Part shown: one piece after another, positions 32,536 to 41,115 of the stretch
Position numbering within the stretch: the stretch's first letter is position 1
Layout of the letters: each line of letters starts with the position of its first letter
Source: an uncultured Oscillospiraceae bacterium
Lineage (GTDB): Bacteria; Bacillota; Clostridia; Oscillospirales; Ruminococcaceae
DNA: 64,000 nt
Assembly: GCA_910586535.1 (NCBI GenBank)
Contig: CAJUHS010000001.1
Span: forward strand, 124,396 to 188,395
Direction of reading: 5' to 3'
Translations under genes and position numbers: made by a program
Notes under the pieces: generated by a model
Database searches by the model: none
What the model was told of the DNA's origin: nothing
Seen by the model: only the letters and a program-made list of their open reading frames with translations

Positions 32536-33981
32536 TTATCCCTTGTATTCCTTGCGGAGCAGCTCGTTTTTCTTATCCCAAAGCTGCTGAGACAAATCAA
32601 CATAGTATTTGTGTGGGTACTCGAACCGCTTTACCTCGTCCCATATAGTGTCGAGCTGAGCGGCGCAGTATTCGCGGATATCGTACGCCGAGGGTCTTTC
32701 GTAAACGCAGCCGCCGTCTAAGAATATAGGCTCGAGAAGCCTTACAGCGCTGAAATTCTCAAGCATCTTGCGCTTGTAGGTATGCTCCGGATCGAATATT
32801 TCATAAGGCTTTGTATCGTCGATTATCTCGCCGCGGCAGGTGATCACGTCGGCGATAGCCATTCCCGTGGAGGTGTCAAAAAGCCTCCACACCTCTTTAA
32901 AATCCGGGTTTGTAATTTTTGTACTGTTCTCAGAAAGCTTGATCTTCGGTACGATTTTATTATCCTTTTCCACAGCCACAAGCTTGTATACGCCTCCGAA
33001 AACGGGCTCGGACTTGGAGGTTATCATTCTCTCGCCCACGCCGAAGCTGTCAACCTTTGCGCCCTGCACAAGTATATCGCGGATAATGTATTCGTCCAGC
33101 GAATTTGACGCAACTATCTTCACATCGGGAAAGCCCTCGTCGTCCAGCATCTGCCTTGCACGTTTGGAAAGATAGGTTATATCGCCGCTGTCAATGCGTA
33201 TTCCCGCAGGCTTTTCGCCTCTTGCACGCATTTCTTTAAACACTGTTATAGCATTGGGAACACCTGATTTAAGCACATTGTAGGTGTCCACCAAAAGGGT
33301 TGTGCCGTTGGGGTAGCACTTTGCGTAAGCTCTGAAAGCTTCAAGCTCGCTGTCAAACATCTGTATCCAGGAATGAGCCATAGTACCCAGTGCGGTGACT
33401 CCCATTTCTTTATCGGAAATGGTACAGGCAGTACCGCAGCAGCCGGCGATATAAGCAGCTCGCGCACCGTAAATTGCTCCGTCGCAGCCCTGAGCGCGGC
33501 GTGAACCGAACTCCATGACCGGTCTGCCGTCGGCGGCGCGGACTATCCTGTTAGCCTTTGTAGCAATAAGGCTCTGGTGATTTATGCATATGAGCACCAT
33601 CGTCTCCACAAACTGAGCCTGTATAGCAGGTCCGCGGACGGTAACTACTGGCTCTCCGGGGAAAATAGGAGTACCCTCCGGTACCGCCCAAACATCGCAG
33701 CAAAATCGGAAATTGCGCAGATAATCAAGAAAAGCTTCGCTGAAAATGCCCTTTGCCCGCAGATAATCTATATCATCATCATCAAAGCTTAGATTATTCA
33801 TATAGTCTATCATCTGGTCAAGACCGCACATTATGGCGAAGCCGCCGTCGTCGGGAACGCTTCTGAAAAACATATCGAAATAGGAGATCATATCCCCCAT
33901 TCCGTTTTCAAAGTAGCCGTTAGCCATAGTCAGCTCGTAAAAGTCAGTAAGCATTGTAAGGTTTCTGAAGGTTTTATTCAT
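32536..33981 (-). CDS. pncB: Nicotinate phosphoribosyltransferase
   Basis: This 481-residue enzyme converts nicotinate and PRPP to nicotinate mononucleotide in NAD salvage. Family motifs are LTDFYELTMANGYFENG at the N-terminus, EFGSRRAQG (about 165-175), RIDSGDITYLSKRARQML and ASNSLDEYIIRD. It starts behind AAGGACG, 15 bases after the nicotinamidase gene, so the two enzymes make a complete nicotinamide-to-NaMN pathway. Confidence 0.96.
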   Translation of the reverse strand: MNKTFRNLTMLTDFYELTMANGYFENGMGDMISYFDMFFRSVPDDGGFAIMCGLDQMIDYMNNLSFDDDDIDYLRAKGIFSEAFLDYLRNFRFCCDVWAVPEGTPIFPGEPVVTVRGPAIQAQFVETMVLICINHQSLIATKANRIVRAADGRPVMEFGSRRAQGCDGAIYGARAAYIAGCCGTACTISDKEMGVTALGTMAHSWIQMFDSELEAFRAYAKCYPNGTTLLVDTYNVLKSGVPNAITVFKEMRARGEKPAGIRIDSGDITYLSKRARQMLDDEGFPDVKIVASNSLDEYIIRDILVQGAKVDSFGVGERMITSKSEPVFGGVYKLVAVEKDNKIVPKIKLSENSTKITNPDFKEVWRLFDTSTGMAIADVITCRGEIIDDTKPYEIFDPEHTYKRKMLENFSAVRLLEPIFLDGGCVYERPSAYDIREYCAAQLDTIWDEVKRFEYPHKYYVDLSQQLWDKKNELLRKEYKG

Positions 33982-33996
33982 ATTAGCACGTCCTTA

Positions 33997-34665
33997 TCAC
34001 TTTATCTCGGAAACAAATTTTATGCCGCTGTCTTTCATTATTTTGTAGGCGGCGATGTTCATGAAATCCGCATTATGGCCGGGACTGTCGTAGGTCTCGA
34101 CGCAGTTCAGCGGAACGATTATTTCCGATGTCCTGTTTTGAGCGGTAAACCAGGTTTTAAGAGTCAGACAGAACTGCATAACGCAGATATCAGTGCAGTC
34201 TCCGGCAACGATAAAAGTGTTTACCTTGGGCTTACGCACAAGCTCGTGCATAAAATCCTTTTCATGGAATCCGTTTGTGGAATTTTTTCTGATAAGGAAG
34301 TACCCTCCGGCCGCTTTAAGCTCGTCAACAAGCTCGCTTTCGCTTGTTCCGTCTATGCAGTGAGGGGGGAAGGACGCAAATTCCGCGCAGTTTTCACTGT
34401 GGCAGTCCGCAAAAGCCGCTATGGGTATCCCAGCGTCTTTGCATTTCTCGGTAAGTCTTACCGTATGGGGAATAATTCCCTCAATAATTGGAGACGACAT
34501 CGCTCCCTCGCGGATAAATCCGTTAATAACGTCAACAACGATCAGCGCCGTCTTTTCGGGGACAAGCTCTGAAAGATCCATTGACGGCAGATCTCTAATC
34601 TCGGAAATAAGCCCGCAAACAGTTTCCCTGCAAACATCGGGGGTTTGTGTAGAAAATTTTCTCAT
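33997..34665 (-). CDS. pncA: Nicotinamidase (isochorismatase-family cysteine hydrolase)
   Basis: This 222-residue hydrolase should convert nicotinamide to nicotinate. The catalytic triad residues are visible: Asp in VVDVINGF, Lys in RKNSTNGF, and Cys in VAGDCTDICVMQF. Metal ligands are likely in FADCHSENC. The adjacent pncB gene supports nicotinamidase over other isochorismatase-like activities. It starts behind AAAAGGAG. Confidence 0.92.
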   Translation of the reverse strand: MRKFSTQTPDVCRETVCGLISEIRDLPSMDLSELVPEKTALIVVDVINGFIREGAMSSPIIEGIIPHTVRLTEKCKDAGIPIAAFADCHSENCAEFASFPPHCIDGTSESELVDELKAAGGYFLIRKNSTNGFHEKDFMHELVRKPKVNTFIVAGDCTDICVMQFCLTLKTWFTAQNRTSEIIVPLNCVETYDSPGHNADFMNIAAYKIMKDSGIKFVSEIK

Positions 34666-34739
34666 TTCGACCGCGCTCCTTTTACGTTGATTTTAAGGAC
34701 ACAGATCACGCTGCTATCTAAGCTGAAACAAATGTCCTG

Positions 34740-34753
34740 CTGTAAATTTACAG
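34740..34753 (-). promoter_or_regulatory. Operator-like palindrome of the NAD-salvage operon
   Basis: CTGTAAATTTACAG is a perfect 14-bp palindrome located about 17-30 bases downstream of the predicted transcription start of the pncA-pncB promoter, where repressor binding would block the operon. The regulator is unknown. Confidence 0.55.
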
Positions 34754-34776
34754 AATATTTTGGTATATATATTTAC

Positions 34777-34805
34777 ATTATATAACATATATCCTGCCTT
34801 TTCAA
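34777..34805 (-). promoter_or_regulatory. Promoter of pncA-pncB
   Basis: On the minus strand TTGAAA (34805-34800) and TATAAT (34782-34777) are separated by 17 bases. Confidence 0.8.
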
Positions 34806-34823
34806 TATATTTTTTTAAAATGA

Positions 34824-34852
34824 TTGCATTTTACCGTAAAATATTTTATAAT
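34824..34852 (+). promoter_or_regulatory. Promoter of the CapA-like gene
   Basis: TTGCAT (34824-34829), 17 bases, TATAAT (34847-34852). It leads to a short leader ORF and then the CapA-like gene. Confidence 0.75.
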
Positions 34853-34879
34853 ATTATTGACAAATTTGTGAAAGGAGAT

Positions 34880-34903
34880 ATGCTTTCTCTTCCTTTTGGT
34901 TAA
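34880..34903 (+). CDS. Seven-codon leader ORF
   Basis: ATG at 34880 follows an excellent AAAGGAG site and encodes MLSLPFG before TAA at 34901-34903. The downstream CapA-like ATG (34918) has no ribosome site of its own and is in another frame, so re-initiation after this leader may be how the CapA-like gene is translated. A frameshift in the assembly is the alternative. Confidence 0.4.
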   Translation: MLSLPFG

Positions 34904-34917
34904 AGTATTGACAATAT

Positions 34918-36210
34918 ATGAAAAAAATAATCAGTTTAGTCATGTTAATCATGTTAGTTACGGCAGCGGCGGTATTTCTTGCAGGATGTTCAAGCGTCAG
35001 CCATGAACTTCCAGAAAAGCAAAACCTTTCGGCAGCGGAAAGACCTACTGAGACAAGCGCTCCGCAAACCGTGTCCGAAAGCGTTTCCTCCGAAGAGACA
35101 ACAACGGCAAAACCCGTGCCAGAATTTGCAACGGTAAGCGTCGCCGCTGTTGGAGACAACCTTATACACTCAAGCCTCTATAAGCAGGCAGCCGCACGCT
35201 ACGAAGCTGCTCACGGCGGAAACGCAGGCTATGACTTTGAGTACGCCTATAAGAATATCGAAAGCATTATCCGCCGTGCGGATATAGCGGTGATAAATCA
35301 GGAGACCCTTATCTGCAACGATGTGTTTGCACCATCCACATACCCGCTTTTCAACAGCCCCACGGCATTGGGAGACCATATGCTGAACATAGGCTTTGAC
35401 GTGTTCACAATTGCAAACAACCATACTCTCGACAAGGGTACGGAAGGACTCTCAGCATGTCTCGACTACTGGGACAGCCGCGAATCAGCCGTTGTATGCG
35501 GAGCGTACCGAAATGCCGCTGACAGGGCAAATATCCGTACTGCCGAATTTAATGGCATAACGTTCTCGTTTCTGTCCTATACTGAATCCCTTAACGGCCT
35601 CCGTCTGCCTGCGGAAAGCGAGCTTTCTGTCGGGGACGCTTACGATATCGAAACTATGAAGTCCGAAATTGCCGCCGCCAATAAAATATCCGATGTGTGT
35701 GTAGTCGCTCTTCACTGGGGAGTGGAAAATTCCGACATTGTCAGCGATTATCAGCGGAGTACTGCCAAAATTCTTGCGGATGCGGGAGCAGATATTATTA
35801 TAGGGAATCACCCCCATGTGCTCCGCAGTATTGAAGAAATAGAGCGGGGGGACGGCTCCGCAGCTTTGTGCGCTTATTCCCTGGGAAATTTCATTTCCGC
35901 CCAAAACGCGGGGCAGAACCTTATAGGCGGGGTACTGAAATTCGACGTTTCCATACGTATAGACGAGGAAGCGGAACAGGACAGTAAGCCTGTTATCGGC
36001 AATATAGAGCTTGTTCCCGTAGTAACACACTATGACGGGAACTATCGCGATGTAAGGCTCTATCCTCTGTCGGACTACACCCGCGAGCTTGCCGAGTCCC
36101 ACGGAGTGAAAAATATGAGCGAGTTCGGCTACGACTATATTTTTGAGGTGCTGAAAAAGAACATCAGCGATGAATATTTTGATTCGAACGATTATTACAA
36201 AGCCGAATAA
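34918..36210 (+). CDS. CapA-family lipoprotein (poly-gamma-glutamate synthesis/metallophosphatase fold)
   Basis: This 430-residue exported protein has a lipoprotein signal ending VFLAGC with Cys24 and a Ser/Thr/Glu linker. The CapA metallophosphatase-like domain (about 78-380) is intact: VAAVGDNLIHSSLY, VINQETLI, TIANNHTLDKG, VALHWGVENSD, IIIGNHPHVLRSIE and YSLGNFISAQ. CapA proteins act in capsule or polyglutamate export and anchoring, although many Firmicute homologues occur without other cap genes, as here. The following gene is a RodA/FtsW protein with its own promoter. Confidence 0.9.
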   Translation: MKKIISLVMLIMLVTAAAVFLAGCSSVSHELPEKQNLSAAERPTETSAPQTVSESVSSEETTTAKPVPEFATVSVAAVGDNLIHSSLYKQAAARYEAAHGGNAGYDFEYAYKNIESIIRRADIAVINQETLICNDVFAPSTYPLFNSPTALGDHMLNIGFDVFTIANNHTLDKGTEGLSACLDYWDSRESAVVCGAYRNAADRANIRTAEFNGITFSFLSYTESLNGLRLPAESELSVGDAYDIETMKSEIAAANKISDVCVVALHWGVENSDIVSDYQRSTAKILADAGADIIIGNHPHVLRSIEEIERGDGSAALCAYSLGNFISAQNAGQNLIGGVLKFDVSIRIDEEAEQDSKPVIGNIELVPVVTHYDGNYRDVRLYPLSDYTRELAESHGVKNMSEFGYDYIFEVLKKNISDEYFDSNDYYKAE

Positions 36211-36281
36211 TTTTGTGCGGCTTTTGCGTTTCCCCGCAATTTTGCGAGAGGTTACAATTTGGAACAAATACTCAAAAACTA

Positions 36282-36310
36282 TTGAAATGCGGTTTTTTAT
36301 AAGGTATAAT
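36282..36310 (+). promoter_or_regulatory. Promoter of the rodA-like gene
   Basis: TTGAAA (36282-36287), 17 bases, TATAAT (36305-36310). A GCCGG-x5-GGCCGGC stem-loop lies in the short leader before the ribosome site. Confidence 0.82.
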
Positions 36311-36364
36311 AATTTGTAGACAACATAAAGCCGGTTTACGGCCGGCAAAAGGAAAGGAACTTCG

Positions 36365-37522
36365 ATGATAAAAACCGTTTTCAGAGCTTTGCTCCAGTAC
36401 TTCCGCAAGCTTGACAAGCCGCTTTTCATCGCGGTCTGCGGAGTATCGGCTTTCTCGGTGCTTTTAATGTTTTCGCTTGTGCAGAACGGCGTTACAAGCA
36501 AGGACAATATGATGTACAAAATGCAGTTTCTGTGCCTTTGCGCGGGAGCGGTCGCCGCGCTTATTATGTCCGCGCTGGACTACCATAAATTCATCAAGCT
36601 GTGGTTTTTGTACGTCCCAGGAGCAGTTGGACTTACCCTGCTGACTTTCACGCCGCTTGTCTACAAGCCGAACGAAGGCGCCGACGACGCGGCATGGATA
36701 GACCTGGGCTTTACCACCCTTCAGCCATCCGAGATACTTAAGATAGCTTTTGTAATGTCATTTGCCCTGCACCTTTCAAAGGTAGGGGACAAGATAAACC
36801 ATATAGGTCATGTGGCAATGCTCTGTCTGCACGGAGCTGTGCCTACTCTTATAGTTGTTGCTCAGGGCGACGACGGAACGGCGCTGGTGTTTTTCTTCAT
36901 GTTTGTCTGCATGATGTTCGCGGCGGGTATTTCGTGGAAGTACATACTTCCCTGCCTTATCGCCGCACCGGTAGCAATTTGGATACTGTGGGAAAAAATA
37001 ATGCTTCCTCACCAGAAGCTGCGGTTTCTGGTTCTGTTTCAGGAGGATCCCATGAACGATCCCGAATTTGCGGCGATAGCCTATCAGCAGTACTGGGGAA
37101 AGCTTGCCTTGGGTTCGGGACAGCTTTTCGGCAAGGGTCTTTTTGCGGACGAATATGTCGGCGTACCCTACGTCCAAAACGATTTTATCTTTACCTATGT
37201 TGGACAATGCTTCGGCTTTTTGGGCTGTATCGCACTTATTGCCGCGCTGTCCTTTATATGCCTGAAAATAGTCGTTGACAGCAGGATCGCCAAGGACGAT
37301 TTGGGGAAATTCATGTGCATAGGCGTGTTCTCAATGGTGTTTATCCACTGCATACTGAACCTTGGAATGGTGCTGGGAGTAATGCCCGTTATCGGCGTTC
37401 CATTGCCATTTGTAAGTCAGGGCGGCACAAGCATGGCAAGTATGTTTGTGTGCATAGGTCTTGTTATGAGCGTATACTCGCACTCGGAAAAGAATTACCG
37501 CCTTTTCTATGACGCGAATTAG
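36365..37522 (+). CDS. SEDS-family peptidoglycan polymerase (RodA/FtsW/SpoVE)
   Basis: This 385-residue protein has about ten membrane spans and polymerises lipid II glycan strands with a partner PBP. SEDS motifs are WIDLGFTTLQPSEILKIAF (about 118-137), QGDDGTALVFF, and the C-terminal GVMPVIGVPLPFVSQGGTSM. The catalytic Asp of SEDS proteins is expected in the large loop near residues 235-270. No PBP gene is adjacent, so elongation (RodA), division (FtsW) and sporulation (SpoVE) roles cannot be separated with certainty; the overall form favours RodA. It has its own promoter and heads a unit with a methyltransferase and galK. Confidence 0.9.
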   Translation: MIKTVFRALLQYFRKLDKPLFIAVCGVSAFSVLLMFSLVQNGVTSKDNMMYKMQFLCLCAGAVAALIMSALDYHKFIKLWFLYVPGAVGLTLLTFTPLVYKPNEGADDAAWIDLGFTTLQPSEILKIAFVMSFALHLSKVGDKINHIGHVAMLCLHGAVPTLIVVAQGDDGTALVFFFMFVCMMFAAGISWKYILPCLIAAPVAIWILWEKIMLPHQKLRFLVLFQEDPMNDPEFAAIAYQQYWGKLALGSGQLFGKGLFADEYVGVPYVQNDFIFTYVGQCFGFLGCIALIAALSFICLKIVVDSRIAKDDLGKFMCIGVFSMVFIHCILNLGMVLGVMPVIGVPLPFVSQGGTSMASMFVCIGLVMSVYSHSEKNYRLFYDAN

Positions 37523-37568
37523 CGGGAAATTTCCGCAAGCAAAAAGATAAGAAAGGAAAATATCCGAA

Positions 37569-38249
37569 ATGAATGATACCGCCGCATTTGCCGCAATTGA
37601 TTACAATTCGGAAATATGCAGAACCGTTCCCTTTTACGGGGAGCTGTACCGGCAAATTGCGGAAACGGCAAAACTTTTCGGAAATGCGCCTGTTTCATGG
37701 CTTGATATCGGCTGCGGCACAGGAAAAACCGCGGAAGCCGTACTCGGAAAAGTTCCTGTGGAAAAATTTGTTTTCTGCGATATTTCTGCGGAAATGACCG
37801 ATATTTGCAAAAGCCGTTTTCCTTTTTCCGAAGCGGAATTTCTCGTTTCCGATATTTCCAATGCTGATTTCTGCAACGATTTTGAACCCGAAACTTTTGA
37901 TATAGTTACCGCAATTCTTGTTAACCATTATTTCAAACCTGACAAAAGAAAATCCGCTTTGCAGAACTGCTTCCGTGTACTTAAAGCAGGGGGACTTCTC
38001 ATTACAGCGGAGAATTTCGCACCGTCGGGGAAAGTACTTGAAAAGCTTTATCTGAAACGCTGGGAAAGCTTTCAGCTCAGCAGCGGAAGGTCTGCCGAAG
38101 CCTGCCGCAAGCATTTGGAAAGATACGGCAAAAGCTATTTTCCAATAACTGTTTCCGAAAGCCTTGATATGCTTCGTGAATGCGGCTTTGCTGAATCCGA
38201 GGTCTTTGCGCTGTCCTGCTGTCAGTCGGCTTTTATTTCTGTAAAATAA
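37569..38249 (+). CDS. Class I SAM-dependent methyltransferase
   Basis: This 226-residue enzyme has the SAM-binding motif I WLDIGCGTGKTAEAVL (about 43-58), acidic motif II (FCDISAEM), and a motif near FDIVTAILVNHYF. The substrate is not evident. It lies between rodA and galK on the same strand, starting behind GAAAGGA. Confidence 0.86.
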   Translation: MNDTAAFAAIDYNSEICRTVPFYGELYRQIAETAKLFGNAPVSWLDIGCGTGKTAEAVLGKVPVEKFVFCDISAEMTDICKSRFPFSEAEFLVSDISNADFCNDFEPETFDIVTAILVNHYFKPDKRKSALQNCFRVLKAGGLLITAENFAPSGKVLEKLYLKRWESFQLSSGRSAEACRKHLERYGKSYFPITVSESLDMLRECGFAESEVFALSCCQSAFISVK

Positions 38250-38268
38250 TTTCAAAGGAGAATCACAT

Positions 38269-39513
38269 ATGAAAAACATTGACGCCAAGCTTGAAAAACT
38301 GTACGGAAAAAACGCGCTTAACGCCCAGAAAGAACGTTTCCAAAAGGCAGAAAAGGCTTTTGAAGAACTATTTGGAGCCGCTGGCAACGCTATGGTATTC
38401 TCCGCTTCGGGGCGTACCGAGATAGGCGGAAACCATACCGACCACAACCGCGGAAAAGTCCTTGCTGCGGCGGTAAGCCTTGACGTTATCGCATTTGTGA
38501 TACCCACCGACGACGGTACCATCACCGTTAAATCGGAGGGCTTTCCACAGGATACTGTAGATACTGCCGACCTGTCCGTTTGCGAGAAGGACAAAAACAC
38601 TTCTGCCGCCCTGATACGTGGCGTTGCCGACGGAATGAGCCGAAACGGTTTTTCCGTGGGGGGATTTAAAGCATATACTACCTCAAACGTGTTGAAAGGC
38701 AGCGGTATCTCATCGTCTGCGGCGTTTGAAGTGCTTATCGGAACGATACTGTCCCACCTTTACAACGGCGGAAATGTCAGCGCGGTAAAGATTGCCCAGA
38801 TCGCTCAATACGCTGAAAACGTACACTTCGGCAAGCCAAGCGGTCTTATGGATCAGATGGCGTCCTCTGTCGGAGGATTTATCGAGATAGATTTTGAAAG
38901 TCCCGAAGAACCGATAATACGCTCCATTGATTACGATTTTGCCGCCAGCGGACACAGTCTCTGCATTGTGGACACCAAGGGAAACCATGCCGACCTTACT
39001 CCCGAGTACGCGGCAATTCCTAAAGAAATGAAATCAGTGGCGGAGTTTTTCGGAAAATCCGAGCTTAGGGACATTACACCCGAACAGCTTATGGAAAACG
39101 TTGGCGCTGTACGTCAGTCCTGCGGAGACAGAGCGGTCTCCAGGGCAATGCACTTTTTTGACGAAAATGCAAGAGTTGACCGTGAGGCTTCCGCGCTTGA
39201 CAGCGGAGACTTCAAGGCTTTCCTGCGCGAAGTAACGGCAAGCGGAAACAGTTCTTTCAAGTATTTGCAGAATATTTTTGCCGTTTCCGACTCCCGCGAG
39301 CAGGGAATGGTTCTTGGACTTTACACTGCGGAAAAGCTTCTGAACGGACGGGGCGCGTGCCGCGTTCACGGAGGAGGTTTTGCGGGTACGATCCAAGCGT
39401 TTGTTCCCAACGATATGCTGGACGGATTTGTTTCTGGCATGGAAAAGCTTTTTGGCACCGGAAGCTGCTACTGCCTGTACATACGTCCCATCGGCGGAAC
39501 GAAGATATGCTGA
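38269..39513 (+). CDS. galK: Galactokinase
   Basis: This 414-residue GHMP kinase phosphorylates galactose at C1 in the Leloir pathway. The galactokinase signature GRTEIGGNHTDHNRG (about 47-61), the ATP-binding LKGSGISSSAAFEVLIG and the C-terminal VHGGGFAGTIQAFVP motif are present. The start follows AAAGGAG. GalT and GalE are not in the window. Confidence 0.95.
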   Translation: MKNIDAKLEKLYGKNALNAQKERFQKAEKAFEELFGAAGNAMVFSASGRTEIGGNHTDHNRGKVLAAAVSLDVIAFVIPTDDGTITVKSEGFPQDTVDTADLSVCEKDKNTSAALIRGVADGMSRNGFSVGGFKAYTTSNVLKGSGISSSAAFEVLIGTILSHLYNGGNVSAVKIAQIAQYAENVHFGKPSGLMDQMASSVGGFIEIDFESPEEPIIRSIDYDFAASGHSLCIVDTKGNHADLTPEYAAIPKEMKSVAEFFGKSELRDITPEQLMENVGAVRQSCGDRAVSRAMHFFDENARVDREASALDSGDFKAFLREVTASGNSSFKYLQNIFAVSDSREQGMVLGLYTAEKLLNGRGACRVHGGGFAGTIQAFVPNDMLDGFVSGMEKLFGTGSCYCLYIRPIGGTKIC

Positions 39514-39610
39514 AATGACTGAATGCAAGTCCTGCAAATGTGCTTTTAAATCCAAGAAAACAATTAGCTGGTAAAGCCCCACATTATTTTAAACTGCTTA
39601 AAAATACACT

Positions 39611-39646
39611 AAAGCCGGTTCGGCACGGCTGCGCCGGACCGGCTTT
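39611..39646. terminator. Terminator after galK
   Basis: AAAGCCGGT (39611-39619) pairs with ACCGGCTTT (39638-39646), with inner GC pairing in the loop. The interval 39514-39901 otherwise holds only the relic described next. Confidence 0.7.
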
Positions 39647-39766
39647 AATCAACAGATTTCCACTATTAAACGTTCGATAATGTTTATAAATAACAGTCAA
39701 AAAATTTTATTCGGCAATTAAACCAATGTTAACAACAAAGCAGTATGCGAGGGTCCGCTTACGATT

Positions 39767-39895
39767 TTGGAAAAGGAGCTGTTTAGGGTCGGAAACAAAA
39801 AAGAACATATAAAAATCCCGTCCGAAACGGCCGACATTGCCGCCTGCATTCAGAACGAGTTTGGCATACACTCGGCATTACACCTTTCAGGAGGA
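39767..39895 (+). pseudogene. Relic of the coiled-coil gene-metF junction, fused by deletion
   Basis: 39787-39834 matches the start of the gene at 41116 (NKKEHIKIPSETADI against GKKKERAKIPSETTEI; about 40 of 48 bases alike). It then runs straight into 39833-39883, which matches an internal part of metF (DIAACIQNEFGIHSALHLS against DIAAYIQRELGIPSAAHLT, 41610-41660). The two sources are adjacent genes 1.3 kb downstream in the same order, so this looks like a duplicated copy that lost the DNA in between. It is in frame with the nucleotidyltransferase start at 39902. Confidence 0.7.
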
Positions 39896-39901
39896 GCAGA
39901 A

Positions 39902-40549
39902 ATGATACATAAACCGATAAAACAGCGCAATATATTTATTCGTGAGCTTGAAAGTCTTACCAACGACATAGCTGTAAGCGGAGTACTGCTTACAGGCTCT
40001 GTTGCTTGCGGCTGTGCTTCTGAAAATTCGGACATTGACATTATTGTGCTGTGCGACAGGCATTGTTTTGAAACCCATTTTACCGACGGTATTCTTGTGG
40101 AGACTTCTTTTGTGACTTATGAATACGCCGTGGAAAAGCTTGGCGCCGAACCTATGGACGTTTATCACTATCTTGACGCTGAGATCGCGTTAGACCGTGA
40201 CGGACGGTTATCCGAAATAATGGCTATTGCCAAACAAAAATATGAGAATTACCGCACTCCGCAAAAGGTCAGGAACAGTCTGTATCATTGGCTTATGACG
40301 GTGAAGATAAAGCTTGAAACGGCTGACGCGCTGAAAAAGAGATACCTTGCCCATATAAATTCGTGGAAAGTCCTTGAAGCGGTGTGGGCGGTCAACAACA
40401 AGCCGATGCCGCCTGCGGGCACGGCGTACCGCAAAAGAGGAGAATTGCAGACAGTCCCTTGTGAAAACTGGTTTGAGAAGCTTTTTTCCGAAGACTGCTG
40501 CGGTACGATGTCGGAAATAATAGATTTCCTGCTGCCAATTCTAAATTAG
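39902..40549 (+). CDS. Nucleotidyltransferase-domain protein
   Basis: This 215-residue protein has the pol-beta-type nucleotidyltransferase motif GSVACGCASENSDIDIIVL (about 32-50), where the two Asp of SDIDI bind Mg2+. The C-terminal helical part resembles antibiotic or protein nucleotidyltransferases. The ATG at 39902 follows AGGAGGAG; the in-frame TTG at 39767 would add residues derived from the metF relic and is rejected, although a fused product cannot be excluded. Substrate unknown. Confidence 0.8.
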   Translation: MIHKPIKQRNIFIRELESLTNDIAVSGVLLTGSVACGCASENSDIDIIVLCDRHCFETHFTDGILVETSFVTYEYAVEKLGAEPMDVYHYLDAEIALDRDGRLSEIMAIAKQKYENYRTPQKVRNSLYHWLMTVKIKLETADALKKRYLAHINSWKVLEAVWAVNNKPMPPAGTAYRKRGELQTVPCENWFEKLFSEDCCGTMSEIIDFLLPILN

Positions 40550-40566
40550 TGTTTAAAGTTTTTATC

Positions 40567-40608
40567 GGGGAGGGCGTACCCGTACCTCCGTTCTTAATTT
40601 TTTTATTG
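40567..40608 (+). terminator. Probable terminator after the nucleotidyltransferase
   Basis: GGAGGGCGTACCC can pair with GTACCTCC, and TTTTTTTA follows after a few bases. Confidence 0.5.
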
Positions 40609-40625
40609 TATTTTGGAGGAAATAT

Positions 40626-41105
40626 ATGTCAGAACTGAATATCAAAGACTATATTAACAGGGAATTGTCCTTGTCTGACAGAGAAATTGCTTTGAAATTT
40701 GTTCGTTTTCTGGAAGATAAAAATTTGACATTCCATAAGGATAACTGCGATTGCTGGAAAGATAAGATTTACTACTGGGTAAAGCTGGGAGACAAATGCG
40801 TATGCTTTATTGCGGTAAACGACCCCGACGAAGCAGACAACCGCTGGACGGTCTGGTCTGACGATATGGGTTCGGAACGGCTTGAAAAATCACCTTATGC
40901 GGCGGAAATAAATGAAACGGCGTGGAAACACGTTGACCATTGCGGAAACTGCGGCTCCTGCGGCGGCGGGCGGCGCAAGGTGATTTTCGGAAAAGAATTC
41001 AACGACGTTTGCTGCTGTACTTTCCGAATTGACAATCACGATTCGGACGACCTGCTGTTTCTTGAAAAAATGACGGAAATAAGAATAAAGGAAATTCAAG
41101 GTTAA
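40626..41105 (+). CDS. Cys-rich protein of unknown function
   Basis: This 159-residue cytoplasmic protein has a DCW segment and VKLGDKCVCFIAVND in its first half. A dense Cys block follows, HCGNCGSCGGGRRKVIFG (about 100-117) with NDVCCCTFRI after it, which looks able to hold a metal such as zinc or an Fe-S cluster. I do not recognise a named family. It starts behind TGGAGGAA, 10 bases before the next gene. Confidence 0.75.
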   Translation: MSELNIKDYINRELSLSDREIALKFVRFLEDKNLTFHKDNCDCWKDKIYYWVKLGDKCVCFIAVNDPDEADNRWTVWSDDMGSERLEKSPYAAEINETAWKHVDHCGNCGSCGGGRRKVIFGKEFNDVCCCTFRIDNHDSDDLLFLEKMTEIRIKEIQG

Positions 41106-41115
41106 GGGAAGCGCT

